From positions 166,348-230,347 of the forward strand of contig MNCI01011471.1 of NCBI GenBank assembly GCA_015680685.1: a stretch of DNA of 64,000 bases, given 5' to 3'. Position 1 is the first letter of the stretch, and each line of letters opens with the position of its first letter. Made by a program: the position numbers and the translations under genes. This stretch comes from Gnetum montanum (lineage: Eukaryota > Streptophyta > Gnetopsida > Gnetales > Gnetaceae). This document shows, in pieces, positions 1 to 12,658 of the stretch. The notes below the pieces were generated by a model, which was not told where the DNA came from, did not search any database, and was given only the letters and a program-made list of their open reading frames with translations.

Positions 1-317
1 AATGTTGAACATAACCAAATAAGCATCAACATAATAATCTAGGTTGAAAATATGCCATCGCTAGCAACAACATGAAGAATCATCTTTAGCAAATTCTTGA
101 AGGCCTCTATAAATTTTGTAATCTTCAAAGTTTGTCTATAGTTTTTGTCACTCTATCATTTTGTATGCATACACTTGAATAAAATTTTATAATGTGGAAC
201 TCAGAGTTAGTCAGTAGTTAACATCAATTAATAATTCCATACCTTTCCAATTTTGTAAAGAAAGCTCAATCCTATCCCGTTACCTCAAGGATGAGTTTTT
301 ATTTAGTCATGGGGGTA
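1..317 (+). mobile_element. 3' internal end of Athila-like element C
   Basis: Non-coding tail of an element that enters from outside the window. It ends in the block that precedes the LTR in related copies here (cataccttttccaa-like, then gatgagttttt and tcatgggggta, the polypurine tract at about 308-317). The same block occurs before the LTRs at 12659 and 20751. No ORF is seen. Confidence 0.7.
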
Positions 318-1372
318 TGATGAGTCATCAGTTGGTCTGGTTATCTAATAAAAAGTTAACTTTTTGGTTGGCTTTGATATCCTAGCCCCAATATCCTAGC
401 CTTGATAACAAGGCTCTGATGTCAAGGCTTCAAAAACAAGGCTATGATGTTAAGGCTCCAATAACAGGGCTTCCATGTCAGCTCTAATAATAGGCTGCAT
501 CGACAAGGCCTAGTCGAATTGGTCAGTTGCATCGATGAGACCTTGTTGATGCAGCCCCATCAATGCATCATTTCATGCGTTGACGAGGCCTTGTCGATGC
601 AACCTAGCAATAAAATTGATAAATACACACTCATAGTCATGTTTATGAAATTATTTGGTCAATAGAGTAGCAAAACTCTTGCAATTTTATTCCATAATCT
701 TAGAGAACAGTTAGTGAGTGCCCACAGTGTGGATTTGAGTCAATTGTACAGTGTCTTATTTGAGTGGCAATGTACTTAGGCACATTCCATGAACAGAAAT
801 AAGATTAAGATTGATTTTTATTCATTGCATCACTTTGTCTTAGATTAAATTTACTTTTAATGCAATTTATATTCCATGTACTTAGTTAATATTTACGTTT
901 CCATGCATGTTAATGAATTGGTAGAATGAGCACAACTAGTTTTGAGCGTAAACATGTATTCACTTGGCAATCCTAGCAACGTTATTTCTTGGTTTGCCTA
1001 GTAACATAGTGCTTGGTAATTTCAATAGTGGATATGTGGGTTTAGCACATGTATGGCAAGCTAGGAATGGACACTCATCACCCGTAGGCTAGTTTAGACT
1101 TTACTTAATGTTAATTAGATGAAGTAATTGATTTCTCTATTATCATTAGAAGTAACCTAAGGTCAAAACAACATCAATTATCATATGCCTCACTCTAGAC
1201 TAAACCATACGTGACAAACCTACCACTAGTCCAAGTGGGAAGATAGCGAACTGCAATCAAGGCATAACAATCTAGATGCCACAACTAGTTCCATCCATGG
1301 AATTCGACTAGATCATGCGTGAACACTTGTGATTCATATGGTTGGGTGTAGGGGGTACCTCGTCACTCATCA
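318..1372 (+). repeat. 3' LTR of element C (1055 bp)
   Basis: Starts TGATGAG and ends CTCATCA, a 7-bp inverted terminal pair shared by all Athila-like LTRs here, and follows a polypurine tract. The next bases (ttagctat...) are the interior of another LTR, matching 21080-21100, so C inserted into the 5' LTR of element A. The upstream flank is outside the window, so the target duplication cannot be checked. U3 holds a 28-bp repeat in about three copies (407-488) and GCATCGACAAGGCC-type motifs (490-605). Confidence 0.85.
407..488 (+). repeat. 28-bp tandem repeat in U3 of LTR C
   Basis: Three units (407-434, 435-462, 463-488) of the form AACAAGGCT.TGATGT.AAGG. The third is degenerate. They help make this LTR longer (1055 bp) than the related LTRs of A and G (888 and 887 bp). 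Confidence 0.7.
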
Positions 1373-1911
1373 TTAGCTATGTCATTTATGCATTTAATAT
1401 TTTTAATTATTTATTGAATATTTTCCAATTATTACGTTAATGAGGCAATTAAGAAAGATAGATTAGACACATAAGTATGAACACTTTGAGCATAACATGT
1501 ATTCACTTGGTAATCCCAGCAGTGTTATTGCTTGGTACGCCTAGTAGTGTAGCACTTGGTCACCCAGCAGTGGATATGTGGGTTCAAGACATGTACAAAA
1601 AGTGGGACCATATGCTTATGTTAGGATTAGTTAAATGCTAGTTAATTAGTTAATCCAATTACTTTTATCTACATTTTAAACATTGAACTATAAAACACAA
1701 AATGATAAAAATTAGATGCCTCAGTTACACTTAACCATAATAGTGTACATCACAAGTGTAATTGGGAAGACAATGATTGACCTTAAGGAAAGATTCACTT
1801 CCTAGAGGACTAGTGCATTGGGAATGATAAAGTCCATGAAATTCAACTAAATCATGCATGAACACTTTGTGATTTGTATGGTTGGGCATAGTGGTACCTC
1901 ATGGCTCATCA
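1373..1911 (+). repeat. Truncated 5' LTR of element A
   Basis: This 539-bp piece aligns by eye to the second part of A's 3' LTR (from about 21080 to 21638). It includes the shared ttaatgaggtaattaag block, the cacttggtaatcccagcag motif and the terminal ggtacctc...ctcatca. The missing first part lies left of inserted element C, outside the window. Confidence 0.8.
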
Positions 1912-1931
1912 TTGGAATCGTCTTTGGGGAC
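1912..1931 (+). other. Decayed primer binding site of A
   Basis: ttggaatcgtctttggggac directly follows the LTR end. It is a degraded form of TTGGCGCCGTTGCCGGGGA, complementary to the 3' end of plant tRNA-Asp, the known Athila primer. Confidence 0.7.
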
Positions 1932-2066
1932 TTTGTTTGTGGAATGTGCATTATCTAGGATTAGTGAATATTATTCATATCATTGTACAAACCTCAAGGT
2001 TAATATCATTCCCACTATACATAGAAGTATGATAGCACATTGATAATTTTATTTTGTTTTTGTAAA

Positions 2067-4550
2067 ATGTCTTCTTCTTATCACAAGTGTGAGGATGTCA
2101 AATTGTCGATCCCACAGGAGTGAAAAGTGGTATATACTCATCTAGATGAGTTTGTGCCAAACTTCATCTTCATCCTACATCAGGATGAACAACTGTGATG
2201 GTGTGATATGGAGGGAAATATTATCTTGCCCCCCGATAGATCTATGCCTGGGATGCCATTGAAAACCCTTAATAAGTTGGGCATAGTAGATCTTCACAAA
2301 GAATACATTGTGCATGGTTATGACACTTGAACCTACTATCCCACTAAAACACAATGCAAATGGGATCAACGTCAGGAGAAGCGCCACGATGCTATGAAGG
2401 TGAAACATTTCACTAATCCCTTGTTCCTACTAGATTAAGATAATAATGAAGATCCTCCCTTTGAAGGTTCTCAACATGAAGATTCTGCACCCCCTATTAC
2501 AGATGGTGAGGGTGTGAACTTGACCTTGCGATCCACTATTCATAAACTAGGTTTAGGAAAAAGTGATAGCCAAGGTAGGGACTCAGGTAAGCATCACAAT
2601 AGCAAGGGATCTAAGGATGATGGTCATAATAAGTGAAAACATGGTGGCAAACACTGTAGTAGTAGTGGCGGTCCACCTTCCTCTTCATCCTCCTCATTCG
2701 ATTTTAAACATTTCTCTTCATTTGATGGTTCTCATAGAAGCCACCATTGAAATAACCATGATGAAGGTGATCAGCAAGATAACAATGACCATGAAGATCA
2801 CCAAAATTAAAGGGGTGGCCAAAAACCATCATCAACGTTATCAACATAGTGATGATGAAGAACCTTTATTAGCAACACAAAGTATGCTCAACATTGCAGA
2901 GGTAGTTAAAATTCCAACTAGGCATATGAAAGATAGTTGAATTAAGTGCTTAGACATGAACAATATCCCAAGATTTGTACCACTTTAACTCGTAAACACA
3001 TCTACAAGATTTTCATGATGCTTGTGCCCTAAAAAACATAGAAAATAAATGGCAAAAACTCAAACTCTTCCCTAGGACACTCATTAAGAAAGGTAAAAGT
3101 TGGTACCACTCCTTAGAGCTAGAATCCATTCACCGATGGAGTACCATGTTAGAGCTATTTAATGACAAATATTAGATGTACTTCAAAGTGTCTAATCTGA
3201 GGAGGTAAATCCAAGGCTAGAAATAGGGAACATACAAACCCTTGGATTTCTTCATGAGTCAATACTATTCACTCTTACACTGATGCCCTAGCCATGGTTA
3301 TTCTCAGAGGGAACAACTTCATCACATCATAGATGGGCTTAGAGTAGAAACTAGAAGAACTCTTGGGGTGTATGCCCAAGGAAGATTGTCTGAATTGAGA
3401 GCTCATCAAATCGAAAGGCTAATTGAGTAGGTAGCAAAAGAAGAATATGAGCTACAAAAAAGGAAAAGTGCTAAAGAGTATAATAGGGATCCTTCCATCA
3501 GAAAACAAGAGGTTCAATTTTGTGATGAGGAGGAGTCACCACTTGATGAATTGGTGTACAAGAAAACCTTGCCCATCCAAAAATATGTCTCTAATATTTT
3601 AGCCAAGGTTGATAAGTTATGGAACTCTTTGGATGAGAAATTTCAAACTACTATGAAGATTTCTGAAGAATCCAAAGAGCAAAGTAGTAATTGTAATCGT
3701 AGGAGGCAAAAAGAAGCTAAACGTACCTACCAAAGAGGCAAGGGCAAAGTTGCTGCTGTAGAGGAAGTTGTGGAAATTGACTCTAATGATAAAACTGAAT
3801 GTGACATTTGTCAATAAGAACATTCAAAGGGATTTTTCCCTATGGTGTCACAATTATAAGAGTTGGGAATGCACACATTGAATCCTTGTCTAGCATGTAG
3901 GCAAGCACCTAGACGATTGCCTTATCCTCAAGGCAATTCAAGGTAGTTCCACCAGCAACAACAAGCTTACTACCCAAGTGGAACTCCTCCACAACCTTAT
4001 GAATCATACCAATAGTGGTACCAACCACAATAATGGATAATGCCACCACCAAGGTAGTAGTACCTTTATAGGCAACCAAATTCATATGGGTACTATGTTT
4101 AACAACCTGTCTTCCCAAGAAGTTCTGCAAGTCATACATCATTCCAACATCACTATTACCCTCTAGAGTACCATCAAATACATTCACCATCTATTCGAGG
4201 GAAAAACCCATATTCATATCCATATCATCCTCTGCATCCCTCTACACATACACCTCCACCTTCAACCCAGTTACCTCCTGCTCCATCCATGCAAGGTGAG
4301 ATTCCTTCGTAGCCACAACAATGAAATGCTACGAGGGCTATGCACTCACAATTGATTTTTAGCCAAGTGGTCCAGACAATCGATCTAGGAAAACACCTTT
4401 CTTCTAATCCTAAAGTTCTCTTCAACCCTCATAATCTAGTCTGGTTGATCATCCTACATTTCCAACACCCTAATCCTCTACATCAAACACCTTCAAGTGT
4501 CCTTCAAACCAAGTGCCACCTCAGATGCGCACTATAATGCTAACTCATGC
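2067..4550 (+). pseudogene. gag: gag of element A (broken)
   Basis: Capsid/nucleocapsid precursor of an Athila-like element. It starts at ATG 2067 with MSSS, like the gag at 56901. The conserved N-terminal motif THLDEFVPNFIFILHQDEQL is readable near 2135-2190. A capsid-type region with ..SLELESIHRWSTMLELFND.. lies at 3110-3170 and a basic, Lys/Arg-rich stretch at 3640-3760. A reduced zinc-knuckle-like CDIC..EH.KG follows near 3800-3830, then a Pro/Gln-rich linker. Several stops and frameshifts break it (first stop about 55 bases after the ATG). Protease follows without an intervening gene. It cannot encode a full Gag. Confidence 0.75.
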
Positions 4551-5100
4551 TATTTTTGACTAGATCAAGGCTAGCAATCTTCTTACAAAAAGATTTAATC
4601 CAAGAAGTTCACTCATTTACCTATAGATCACTAGACATGAGCCATGCAAGGCTCTTCTTGACTCTGGTTCTAGAGTTAATCTCATCTCCCATGACATGTA
4701 CAAGGCTTGGAACCTACCACCTCTTAAGAAGAGTAGCATTCATCTAGAATTAATAGATCAATTGATTACTATCTCTCTAGGATTAGTAGAGGATATTGTG
4801 ACCATAGTTTGTGGGTGGTCCTATCCTCCTGATTTTCTAGTGATCAAGGTGGACAACTACAAAATTGACTTTCCCATCATTATGGGAAGAGCTTGCTTAA
4901 CACGATTGATGCACATATGGGTATAAGGGATCTATCTCTAGAAATCTCTAAAGAAAATGAATTAGGCAAGATAGAGAAGAAGCATATTTCGTGCATCATG
5001 TACAGTGATAATAAGTGCAATTATGTGCAAAAGATTTGGTTAATCAAAAGTACATACATTAAAGCATGCAATCAGTGTGCACAAGAAATTAATATTTAAA
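4551..5100 (+). pseudogene. Retropepsin-like protease of element A (broken)
   Basis: Aspartic protease that would cleave Gag-Pol. The active-site motif LLDSGS, followed by VNLIS, is readable near 4650-4680. The fold then continues as YKAWNL (4697-) and FLVIKV..GDFPIIMGRA-like sequence to about 4895, where a frameshift follows. The same segment in B and D has Asn in place of the catalytic Asp, so A is the only Athila-like copy here with an intact DSG. Stops and at least two frame changes remain. Confidence 0.7.
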
Positions 5101-5274
5101 GGTATCTGTATGTAGCAGTGACAAAATAGGAGGGAACCTAGTGGCTGATAGCTAATCCAGATAGTAGCACATTATGCATGGAACCAACTAAGAGATTAAC
5201 ATGTGCTTATATTAAAGGCATGGAAAAAATTAAATAAGTTCATTCCCAACTCTCTAATGAAGATGATGATACCT

Positions 5275-6048
5275 ATTGGGGAGAGTTGGAAATCCCTGAT
5301 CACTTCAAGAAGGAGCCTCTAGAACTAAAAACGTTACTGATTGGTATGGAATATGCATTTTTAAAGAATGGTAAATCGATCATAATTAATGCCAAGCTTA
5401 CTCTTAAACAAAAAGAAAAACTATTGAAGGTGGTGAACAAATGGTCAACAACCTTTGCTTATTTATATCTTGAGCTAACAGGTATCAATCTAAGGATATG
5501 CTAGCATTACATTTACACTGACCTGGCCATGAAGCCTAGAGGATAGTCGTAGAGGTGGTTGAACCCCAAATTGAAGTAGATCATCAAAGAGGAAATTGAA
5601 GAACTCCTCAAGGTGGGGTTCATCTATCCCATTGTGAATAGTGAGTGGATTAGCCCTCATAATTGTACCAAAGAAGTGTGGCAAATGGTAAGTCTTCATC
5701 GACTTTAGGCTTTTGAATATGAAAACATTTAAAGATCACTTTCCTTTATCATTTGTGAATCAAGTGTTAGATATCATATTCGAGCATTACTATGATAGCT
5801 TCCTGGATGGTTATAGTGGCTATAACCAAATCCAAATTGCACCAAAAGATTAGGCCAAGACAACATTCACGAGTCCTTGATTGCATATTGTAAGATGCCA
5901 TTCGATCTATGCAATGCCTCTACAACGTTTCAATGCTTGGTCCTTAGTATCTTCCAATAGTAGATCGGTAATGGTGTTGAAGTCTTCATGGATGACATTT
6001 TCACCTATGGAGCTACATTTGAGAAAGCCTTGGATTGCCTAGAGCAAG
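5275..6048 (+). pseudogene. Reverse transcriptase of element A, first part
   Basis: Begins with the Athila-type linker (EIPDHFKKEPLEL at 5286; NAKLTLKQKEKLL near 5390) and runs through the RT palm to the active site VFMDD (about 5979-5994) and YGATFE. At 6048 the frame is cut by element B and resumes at 13472 with a perfect fit to the RT of element D. Several stops lie upstream of the cut. The MDD form of the YXDD box is usual for Athila. Confidence 0.8.
6044..6048 (+). repeat. Target-site duplication of B, left copy
   Basis: gcaag precedes LTR B; acaag follows the other LTR at 13467-13471, one substitution apart. Removing B and one copy restores the reading of A's RT (compare 60940-60975 in D). 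Confidence 0.8.
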
Positions 6049-6856
6049 TGATGAATTGCAATATTGGCTCTGCAATATCGGATCCAACCATGTGATGTTG
6101 GATACTCAATATTGGGGCCTATCTCCTCACCTATAAATAAGAGGTGGCACCCTTGGTTTTCACATTAGACAGTTAGTCCCTTAGCCGAAATCTTGCCATT
6201 TTTTCCCTCCAGAGTTAGAATTATTTTTGCGTGCATGTAGTAGGAGTCATAGAGTAAACGGATCTTTATTCAAGCATTGTGTACCTAAGCACACTTTGTG
6301 TATGGTAATAAAGATAAACTTTATGATAAACCTTGTAGCATTTAGAATAGATTAATTAGTGTTAATTATTATTTAATGCTTTCCTAGTTGATTAATGATT
6401 TCTCTCATCCTACAACTCTCTTAGTTAAATACACTCAGTACGACCGCTTCGAGCATGTGTGTAGCACTTGGTAACCCAATGACGATTAGTGTTTGGTAAT
6501 CCTAGTAGCGTTGCACTGGTTCAAGATGTGTATGACAAGTGGGAACGGATATTGGTATTAGGAGTAATTAGAACTTAGTTAATGAGTAGTTAATTTAGAT
6601 TACTTACTTAGTTATCTCTCTCCTCCTCCTTACTAACGCAGGATATAAAACACATAAAAGCTATAAAAATCATATGCCTCAAACTTACTTAACCATACAA
6701 TCGTGACATACAAGTAATTTTGGGAAGACAATGATTAACCAACCCATTATTGTTCCACAAAGGTGCATAGGCACTTAGTCGTTGGAATTTGACCAGGTCA
6801 TGCATGAAATGCTTGTATTCGTATGGTTGAGCATAGGGGTACCTTGTCACTTATCA
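6049..6856 (+). repeat. 5' LTR of B (808 bp)
   Basis: Starts TGATGA and ends CTTATCA. TATA box ctataaataa at 6131-6140; poly(A) signal aataaa at 6307-6312. U3 holds repeated AATATT/GATATT-like motifs (6060-6115). The same 808-bp length is found for the 3' copy. Confidence 0.9.
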
Positions 6857-6876
6857 TTGGTGCCGTTGCCGGGGAC
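6857..6876 (+). other. tRNA-Asp primer binding site of B
   Basis: TTGGTGCCGTTGCCGGGGAC immediately after the LTR. It differs by one base from the complement of the 3' end of plant tRNA-Asp, the Athila-type primer site, and is the best preserved in the window. Confidence 0.88.
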
Positions 6877-6988
6877 TTAGTTGTTTGTGCGCTAAGTAGA
6901 ACTTAGGAAATCATTCACATCATTGGAATGAACCCTTAGGGTTGATTAAGGAAAAGATAATAGTACATTGCACACTAAACAAGACAAA

Positions 6989-9500
6989 ATATCTTCTTCT
7001 TCACACAAAAGCACTTCACCGCCTAGGACTAACACAAGAAGCAATTGATGGCATGATACACATGATGTTGATCCACCAATCCCTCAATAGTTTCGTGTGG
7101 TATATATTCATCTCGATGAATATGTACCCGACTTCACCTTTATTTTTCATCAAGAGGAACAACTACGTTGGCATGACTTGGAAGGTAACATAGTGTTACC
7201 TCCCGACCATTCAGTCCCAAGCATGCTTCTTTGTGCTCTTACATGAATAGACATGCAACACTTACATACAAAATACGTTGTGCAGGACTATGATTTGAGA
7301 GACTATCATCCCACAGAGGTGCAACGTCAAATGGATTTGCAATAGGAGAGACACCATAAGTCTTTGAAGGGAAAATGGTCCAAGGATGCTCCCCACATTT
7401 TAAGCAAAATTAAGGGTGATGAACCTCCCTTAGGTAGTCACCCACATAATGATGTTCCTCCCCTTGACTTTGGTTAAGGGGTTGTGTATTAGAACCTTCA
7501 TTCTACTATTCATAACCTAGGTGTTGATCCCAATGAACACAAAGTGTCTAAAAAAGGAACAAAGACACATAACAAAGGTGGGCATTCTGATTGCAATCGT
7601 GATCGAGGTAGAGACCATTGAAGAGAAGGTAGTAGAAATTATCATGGTGGTGGTTCTCATTCTTCTTTACCTTTATCATCTCCTTCATCCTCTCCTTTAG
7701 TGTTCAGATGCAGCCATAGAGAAAAAGATCATGAGGATAAGAGCAAGCAAAGTGGAAGTCACAGATGAAACATCCAAGATAGAGGACTAGGGCACTCTAG
7801 GGAATCATGACATAGAAGAAGGGAGAGTAGGGAATAGTGTAGGTATCATAGATGCCATGAACGAGATGATCATGATGAACACCTACTTGCTACTTGAAGC
7901 ATGCTAGACATAACTAAGGCCGTGAGAGTTCCAACAAGGCACCAAAGAGATTGTAGGATTAAGAGGTTAGATATGAATAACATCCCATGATTTGAAGGGG
8001 GATATAACGCTGATCCTCAAAATCAATTACAAGAATTTCATGATGCATGTGCCTTGAAAAACATAGAGAACAAGTGGCAAAAACTTAGGTTGTTCCCATA
8101 GACACTAATAAAAGAAGCTAAAAGCTAGTATCGGTCCTTAGAACTGGAATCCATTCATAGGTGGAGTACTATGTTAAAATTGTTCAATGATAAGTACCAA
8201 ATGTACTCTTGGGTGTCTAACTTGTGAAAGAAAATCCAAGGATGGAAACAAGGAAGTCATGAACCCTTGGATGCTGCCATATTATGCACTATTACATTAT
8301 TGTCCTGGCCATGATTATTTGCAGCGGGATTAGCTATGCCATCTCGTAGATGGGCTTAAGCATGAAACGAGAAGAACCCTTGGGACTTATGCCCAAGGAA
8401 GGTTATTTGAACTTAGGTCTCATCAAATTCATAGATTACTAGAGCAAGTTGCTAAGGAAGAAGGTGAGCTATGAAAGAGAGTATGTGTGGAAGAATATAA
8501 TCAAGATCCTTCTCTCTGGAAGAAGGAAGTAAGATTTTGTAAGGATGAGGAAGAGTCACCACTTGAAGAGATGGTGAATAGGAAAACCTTGCCTATCCAA
8601 AAGTTAACATCAGAAGTATCAGCAAAGGTAGACCAAATGTGGGACTCCCTAGATAGCAGGTTTCAAATTGTTCTCAAAATAGTAGAGGAGTCTAGAGAGC
8701 AAGGTAGTGATAGTGACAAAAGAAAAAAGAGAGAAGCAAAAAAATGCACATAACAAGGGTAAGGGCAAAGTTGCTATTATTGAAGAGGTTGTGGACTCAG
8801 ATATAGATGATGATAGTGGATGCAAGATATGTCAGTACGACCATCCTAAGGGATGTTTCCCTATGATCTCACATCTGTAGGAGTTTGGGGTGTATGCACT
8901 TAATCCACAATTAAACAAATGACAAACATCTCAACGGTCACCTTATCCCCAAGGTAACCTAAGGTAGTTCCACCAACCTTTAACGTATTATCCAAGTGGA
9001 ACTCCACCACAACCGATTAAGCAACATTAATAATGGTAGCATTGACAATCATGGGGAATGCCGCCACTAAGGCAACAATATCCTTACTAGCAACCTGACC
9101 CATATGGATATTACATGCAACATCCAATCTCTCCACATGACTTTGTTGGTCACGTTACTCTTCAACATCACTACCAAGCCCACAAGTACTATAGGAATCC
9201 CTCTCCTAGGGGTGATATTCTGCAAGTATACCATCCTTCAAATCTAGCTGTATCTCTCCCACCAATAGCTCCATTACCACTTGCTCCAGAAATGCAAGGT
9301 GAACTTCCTGCTCAACCACAGCAATGTAATGCCGCAAAGGCTGTTAATCCTCAACCTGCTAGTGGTTCTAAGAACCCTATGAAGAAAAGACCTTTCTTTA
9401 GAACCAACAGTCCAACTAAGCCTTTGCAACCACAAGCAGCTGAGTCTTTGGACGTCTCTGTATCAAATAAAATGTCAGATCCCCCTTCAAACCTAACACC
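6989..9500 (+). pseudogene. gag: gag of element B (broken, start codon lost)
   Basis: Homologous to the gag at 2067 and 56901. The start is ATA (6989-6991) where the others have ATG before TCTTCTTCT. Readable parts are the HLDEYVPDFTF-type N-terminus (7105-7150), the capsid block ..LELESIHRWSTMLKLFNDKYQM.. (8140-8205), the stretch LPIQKL...VDQMWDSL (8590-8655), a basic region (8700-8755) and CKICQYDHPKG (8822-8854), a zinc-knuckle-like motif. A Pro/Gln-rich linker with a 209-codon open stretch (9115-9744) joins it to protease. Multiple stops and frameshifts are present. Confidence 0.75.
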
Positions 9501-10050
9501 ACATTCAATGCATACAGTCATGTTAACACATGTCGTTACTAATTGGATCAAAGCTGGCCATCTTTCTCAGAAATTCTTTGATCCTGGGAGTCCCCTGATA
9601 TATCTAGAGATCACTGGGAATGAGCCATGCATAGTTCTTTTGAATTCAGGTTCCAATGTCAACCTAATATTCCAAGAAATGTACAAGGCCTGGAACCTGT
9701 CCCCATTAAAAAAGAGCAACATCTGTTTAGAGTTGGCCGATTAGTCCATCATGTTCCCTTAGGATTAGTGGAGGAAATTGTTGCCACTGTTTGTGGATGG
9801 TCGTATCTAGCTGACTTCCTAGTGATTCAAGTGAACAATAGTAAGGGGGATTTCCCAATCATAATGGGAAGGGCATGGCTAAGCACTATCGATGCATGCC
9901 TAGGAATCTGTGATCTTTCCCTTGAAATATCTAAGGAAAATACTTTTAGAACGATAGAGAAGAAGAAAGTTTCATGCATCGTATACAGTGACATAGGGTG
10001 TAATTGCGTGCAGAGATCATGGGTTGTGTAAAGTTTAACATTTCCTGCAT
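9501..10050 (+). pseudogene. Retropepsin-like protease of element B (inactive)
   Basis: The block HTVMLTHVV.NWI leads to GNEPCIVLLNSGSNVNLI (about 9615-9668), where the catalytic Asp of the expected DSG is Asn. A frameshift near 9740 separates this from VEEIVATVCGWSYLADFLVI and FPIIMGRAWLSTID (9770-9893), the C-terminal part of the fold. The Asp-to-Asn change needs only GAT/GAC to AAT/AAC, in line with G-to-A decay. Confidence 0.72.
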
Positions 10051-10273
10051 GCAATTAGTGTGCACAAGTGATCAATATACAAAAGTGCCTATAAGCAGTA
10101 GCCACACAACAAGAAGATACCCAGTGGCTAATAGCTGATCAAGAAAGTAGCTCACTTATTGCATGGAACTAACTAAGGGTTTGACTTGTGCTTACATAGA
10201 TAGCATAGGTGCATTAGAGCAAGTCCACCACCAACTTCTAAGTCCTAACCTTGAAAACATCAACTAGGGGAAG

Positions 10274-10636
10274 TTGAAAATTCCTAAGAAATTTAAAAAA
10301 GAGCCCCTAGAGCTAAAACCATTACCCACCAATATGGAGTACATGTTCCTTAAGAATGGAAAACCAGTAATCATCAACGCAAAACTTGCTCCACAACAAA
10401 AAGAGAGTTTGCCAAAGGTAATAAAAAAGTGGTCAAAAGCCTTCGCCTGGTCATATTCAGAATTGACTAGAATAGATCCTAGGATATGCCAGCATAGGAT
10501 TTACACTGACTTCTCCATGAAGCCTCAGAAACAACCACAGAGGCGATTGAAACCAAAGTTGAAGTAAGTAGTAAAAGAAGAAATCAAATAGCTTCTAAAG
10601 GTTGGGTTCATATACCCCATTGCTGATAGCGAATGG
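10274..10636 (+). pseudogene. Truncated reverse transcriptase of element B
   Basis: Open for 97 codons from 10274: IPKKFKKEPLELKPL, then NAKLAPQQKESLPKV, QHRIYTDFSMKPQ and QRRLKPKLK. After a stop it continues to VGFIYPIADSEWV (about 10600-10636) and then ends abruptly. The palm with the catalytic aspartates is absent. The break lies where a 2.5-kb deletion removed the rest of pol. It cannot have polymerase activity. Confidence 0.8.
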
Positions 10637-12658
10637 GTTACATGCTACCTCTGTAGGTGGGCAACCTTGATCATTATTTTGGATCTCCTCCTTCCAACTC
10701 AGTCATGGGGGAGATGGCCACCTCTGCTAACCATTGAAGGCCCTTAGTTCTTTCTAAATTTTTTTTACACATTTTTGTTTTACATGTTTTTGTCTTGCAT
10801 ATTTCTTTAATCTTCCCTTTTTTTGTTTTACACCATCGTTCATATTTTTTCCATTTCTTTGTGTGATTACTTTATTTTTTTGGTCACCCAATAAGTGTTC
10901 ATAATGGTGGCATGAATAATACCATATTGATTGATAATGTTTGGGTTTTACCTTTGAAATATGATGTTGATATTAAGGTATGGTTCTTTTGATTAAACAT
11001 GCAATGAGTCCACATTGTTCATGCATCCATAAAATCCTATGGTCTCCCTTGGCTTGGAACTGTACAGTCCCTCTCTCTAATAAAATTGTTAATGAATTGG
11101 TGGCTAGGTTTTTTTTAGACTCAAGAAGGACTCAAAGGATGAAAAGGGTGTGAATTTAAGGGGATTCGATGCATTTGTGTTGGCTATTCTCTTGAGTGCT
11201 TGAATGCTTTTTCTTTGGGTTTTCTACCATTTTTCCATTCATCAAATATCCAGAAGGTGAGTACATAAAAATAAGTCTTTGCATGGTGTGGTTCTCATGT
11301 TAAAAAAAGACAAAAAAAGAAAAGAAAAAAGAAAAAGTAAGAATTCAAAGCACACCCATTAGACATAATAAAGCAATATGGGCTACAAGCACTAGTTATG
11401 GAACTAGAAAGACATGTTACCCATGCCTGAAGGTTCCCTCTAACTAAGGCCCTTTCTCACTTCCTACTTCTCCATCTCTCTCTCTTTAGAATGGTGGTGA
11501 CTCTTTGTGAAAGCATTCTTGTTGTCACTTCAAGGGGATAGGTTGGTCAAATGTGTTGATGTGAGGTCATTGCATGTGGTTTGTTGAGCCTGGATTTGGA
11601 ATGAGTTCTACTCGGTCACATTAACCATAAAACACACACAAGGGACTTTACACAACCTTGTTCTTGGGTTTCCATTCCATTCTCTCCTCTCCACCTTTCT
11701 TTTCCATTTTTCATCTCATTTCTAGTTTTCTCATTAGTCTGTATCTTGGTTGATGCATTATTTTTCCTTGGTAATTTCTTGTGGGTAAGTTTTTAACTCT
11801 TGCTTCCAGATAACATTTCTAGAGCCTATGGACTCTTTGGTTTATGGGTCTTTTAGGGCATCAAGGACATGAGCCTACTTTGGAGAGGACCCACTAGCAT
11901 TCCTTTTTGGTGCATTTGTTAACTTCTTTTCCTTAAACATTTCCTACAATCAATAATTTTTTGTTTCATCCCCATCCATGACATCCATTTTATTGGCATT
12001 GTCATTGTTCCTTTTTCTCCATCTTTCTTATTTCTTATCTTTTTCCATCATATCACTACTGGAGGTTTACTCTTAGTCATGGGGGCCCTGGCACAATTTT
12101 TTCAGTTTTTCCTAACCCCTACACCTTAGGTAGTCACCAGTGTTAAATCTCTAGAATCAATATCTACCATAACCACAACCCAGCCAATGCACTTTACATC
12201 AAGGCAAGGTATCAATTGCATTGTGATTTATCTAACCTTGCTCATTTTTGATTGTGCTGTGTGTGCAGATGGTGATTATACAACAATTGACTGGTCCTGG
12301 AGGAAACACTCAGGATGGACTAGAACTAGAGCATTTACGAAAGGAGCAAGATTGGTGGTGTGGCTATGGATAAACAATGGAAGGCACAATCTTAGCATTG
12401 GCAGCAAAACATCTTATTCTTTTTCTCTCTCCATCTCTTCCAACTGTAGAATAAAGGCTAGGAGTCATTTATGTACAGTGTTCACCTCAATGGTCATGAA
12501 CACTAATGTTGTCATTTATTGTATTGTTGATCCATTCACCAGGCATGTTGAGTTTGTCACTGCATTCCATCGTCAATGGTCATTTAGTCAATAATCCCAT
12601 ACCTTCCCAATATTTTGTAAGGAACTTGAGGATGAGTTTTCATTCAGTCATGAGGGTA
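10637..12658 (+). mobile_element. 3' non-coding region and polypurine tract of B
   Basis: T-rich tracts, the post-pol PPT-like tcatgggggaga (10703-10714), the conserved block aagtctttgcatggtgtgg (11273-) and a second tcatgggggcc (12078-12087) are shared with A, D and F. A 135-codon open stretch at 12187-12594 has no recognisable domain and I do not call it a gene. The region ends with gatgagttttcattcagtcatgagggta, the 3' polypurine tract. The third ORF found in A is not recognisable here. Confidence 0.7.

Noticed and set aside
12187-12594. 135-codon ORF in the 3' region of B as a gene
   Set aside because: No domain, no counterpart in A, D or F, and it sits in a non-coding tail. Could be the end of a lost third ORF, but this is not supported.
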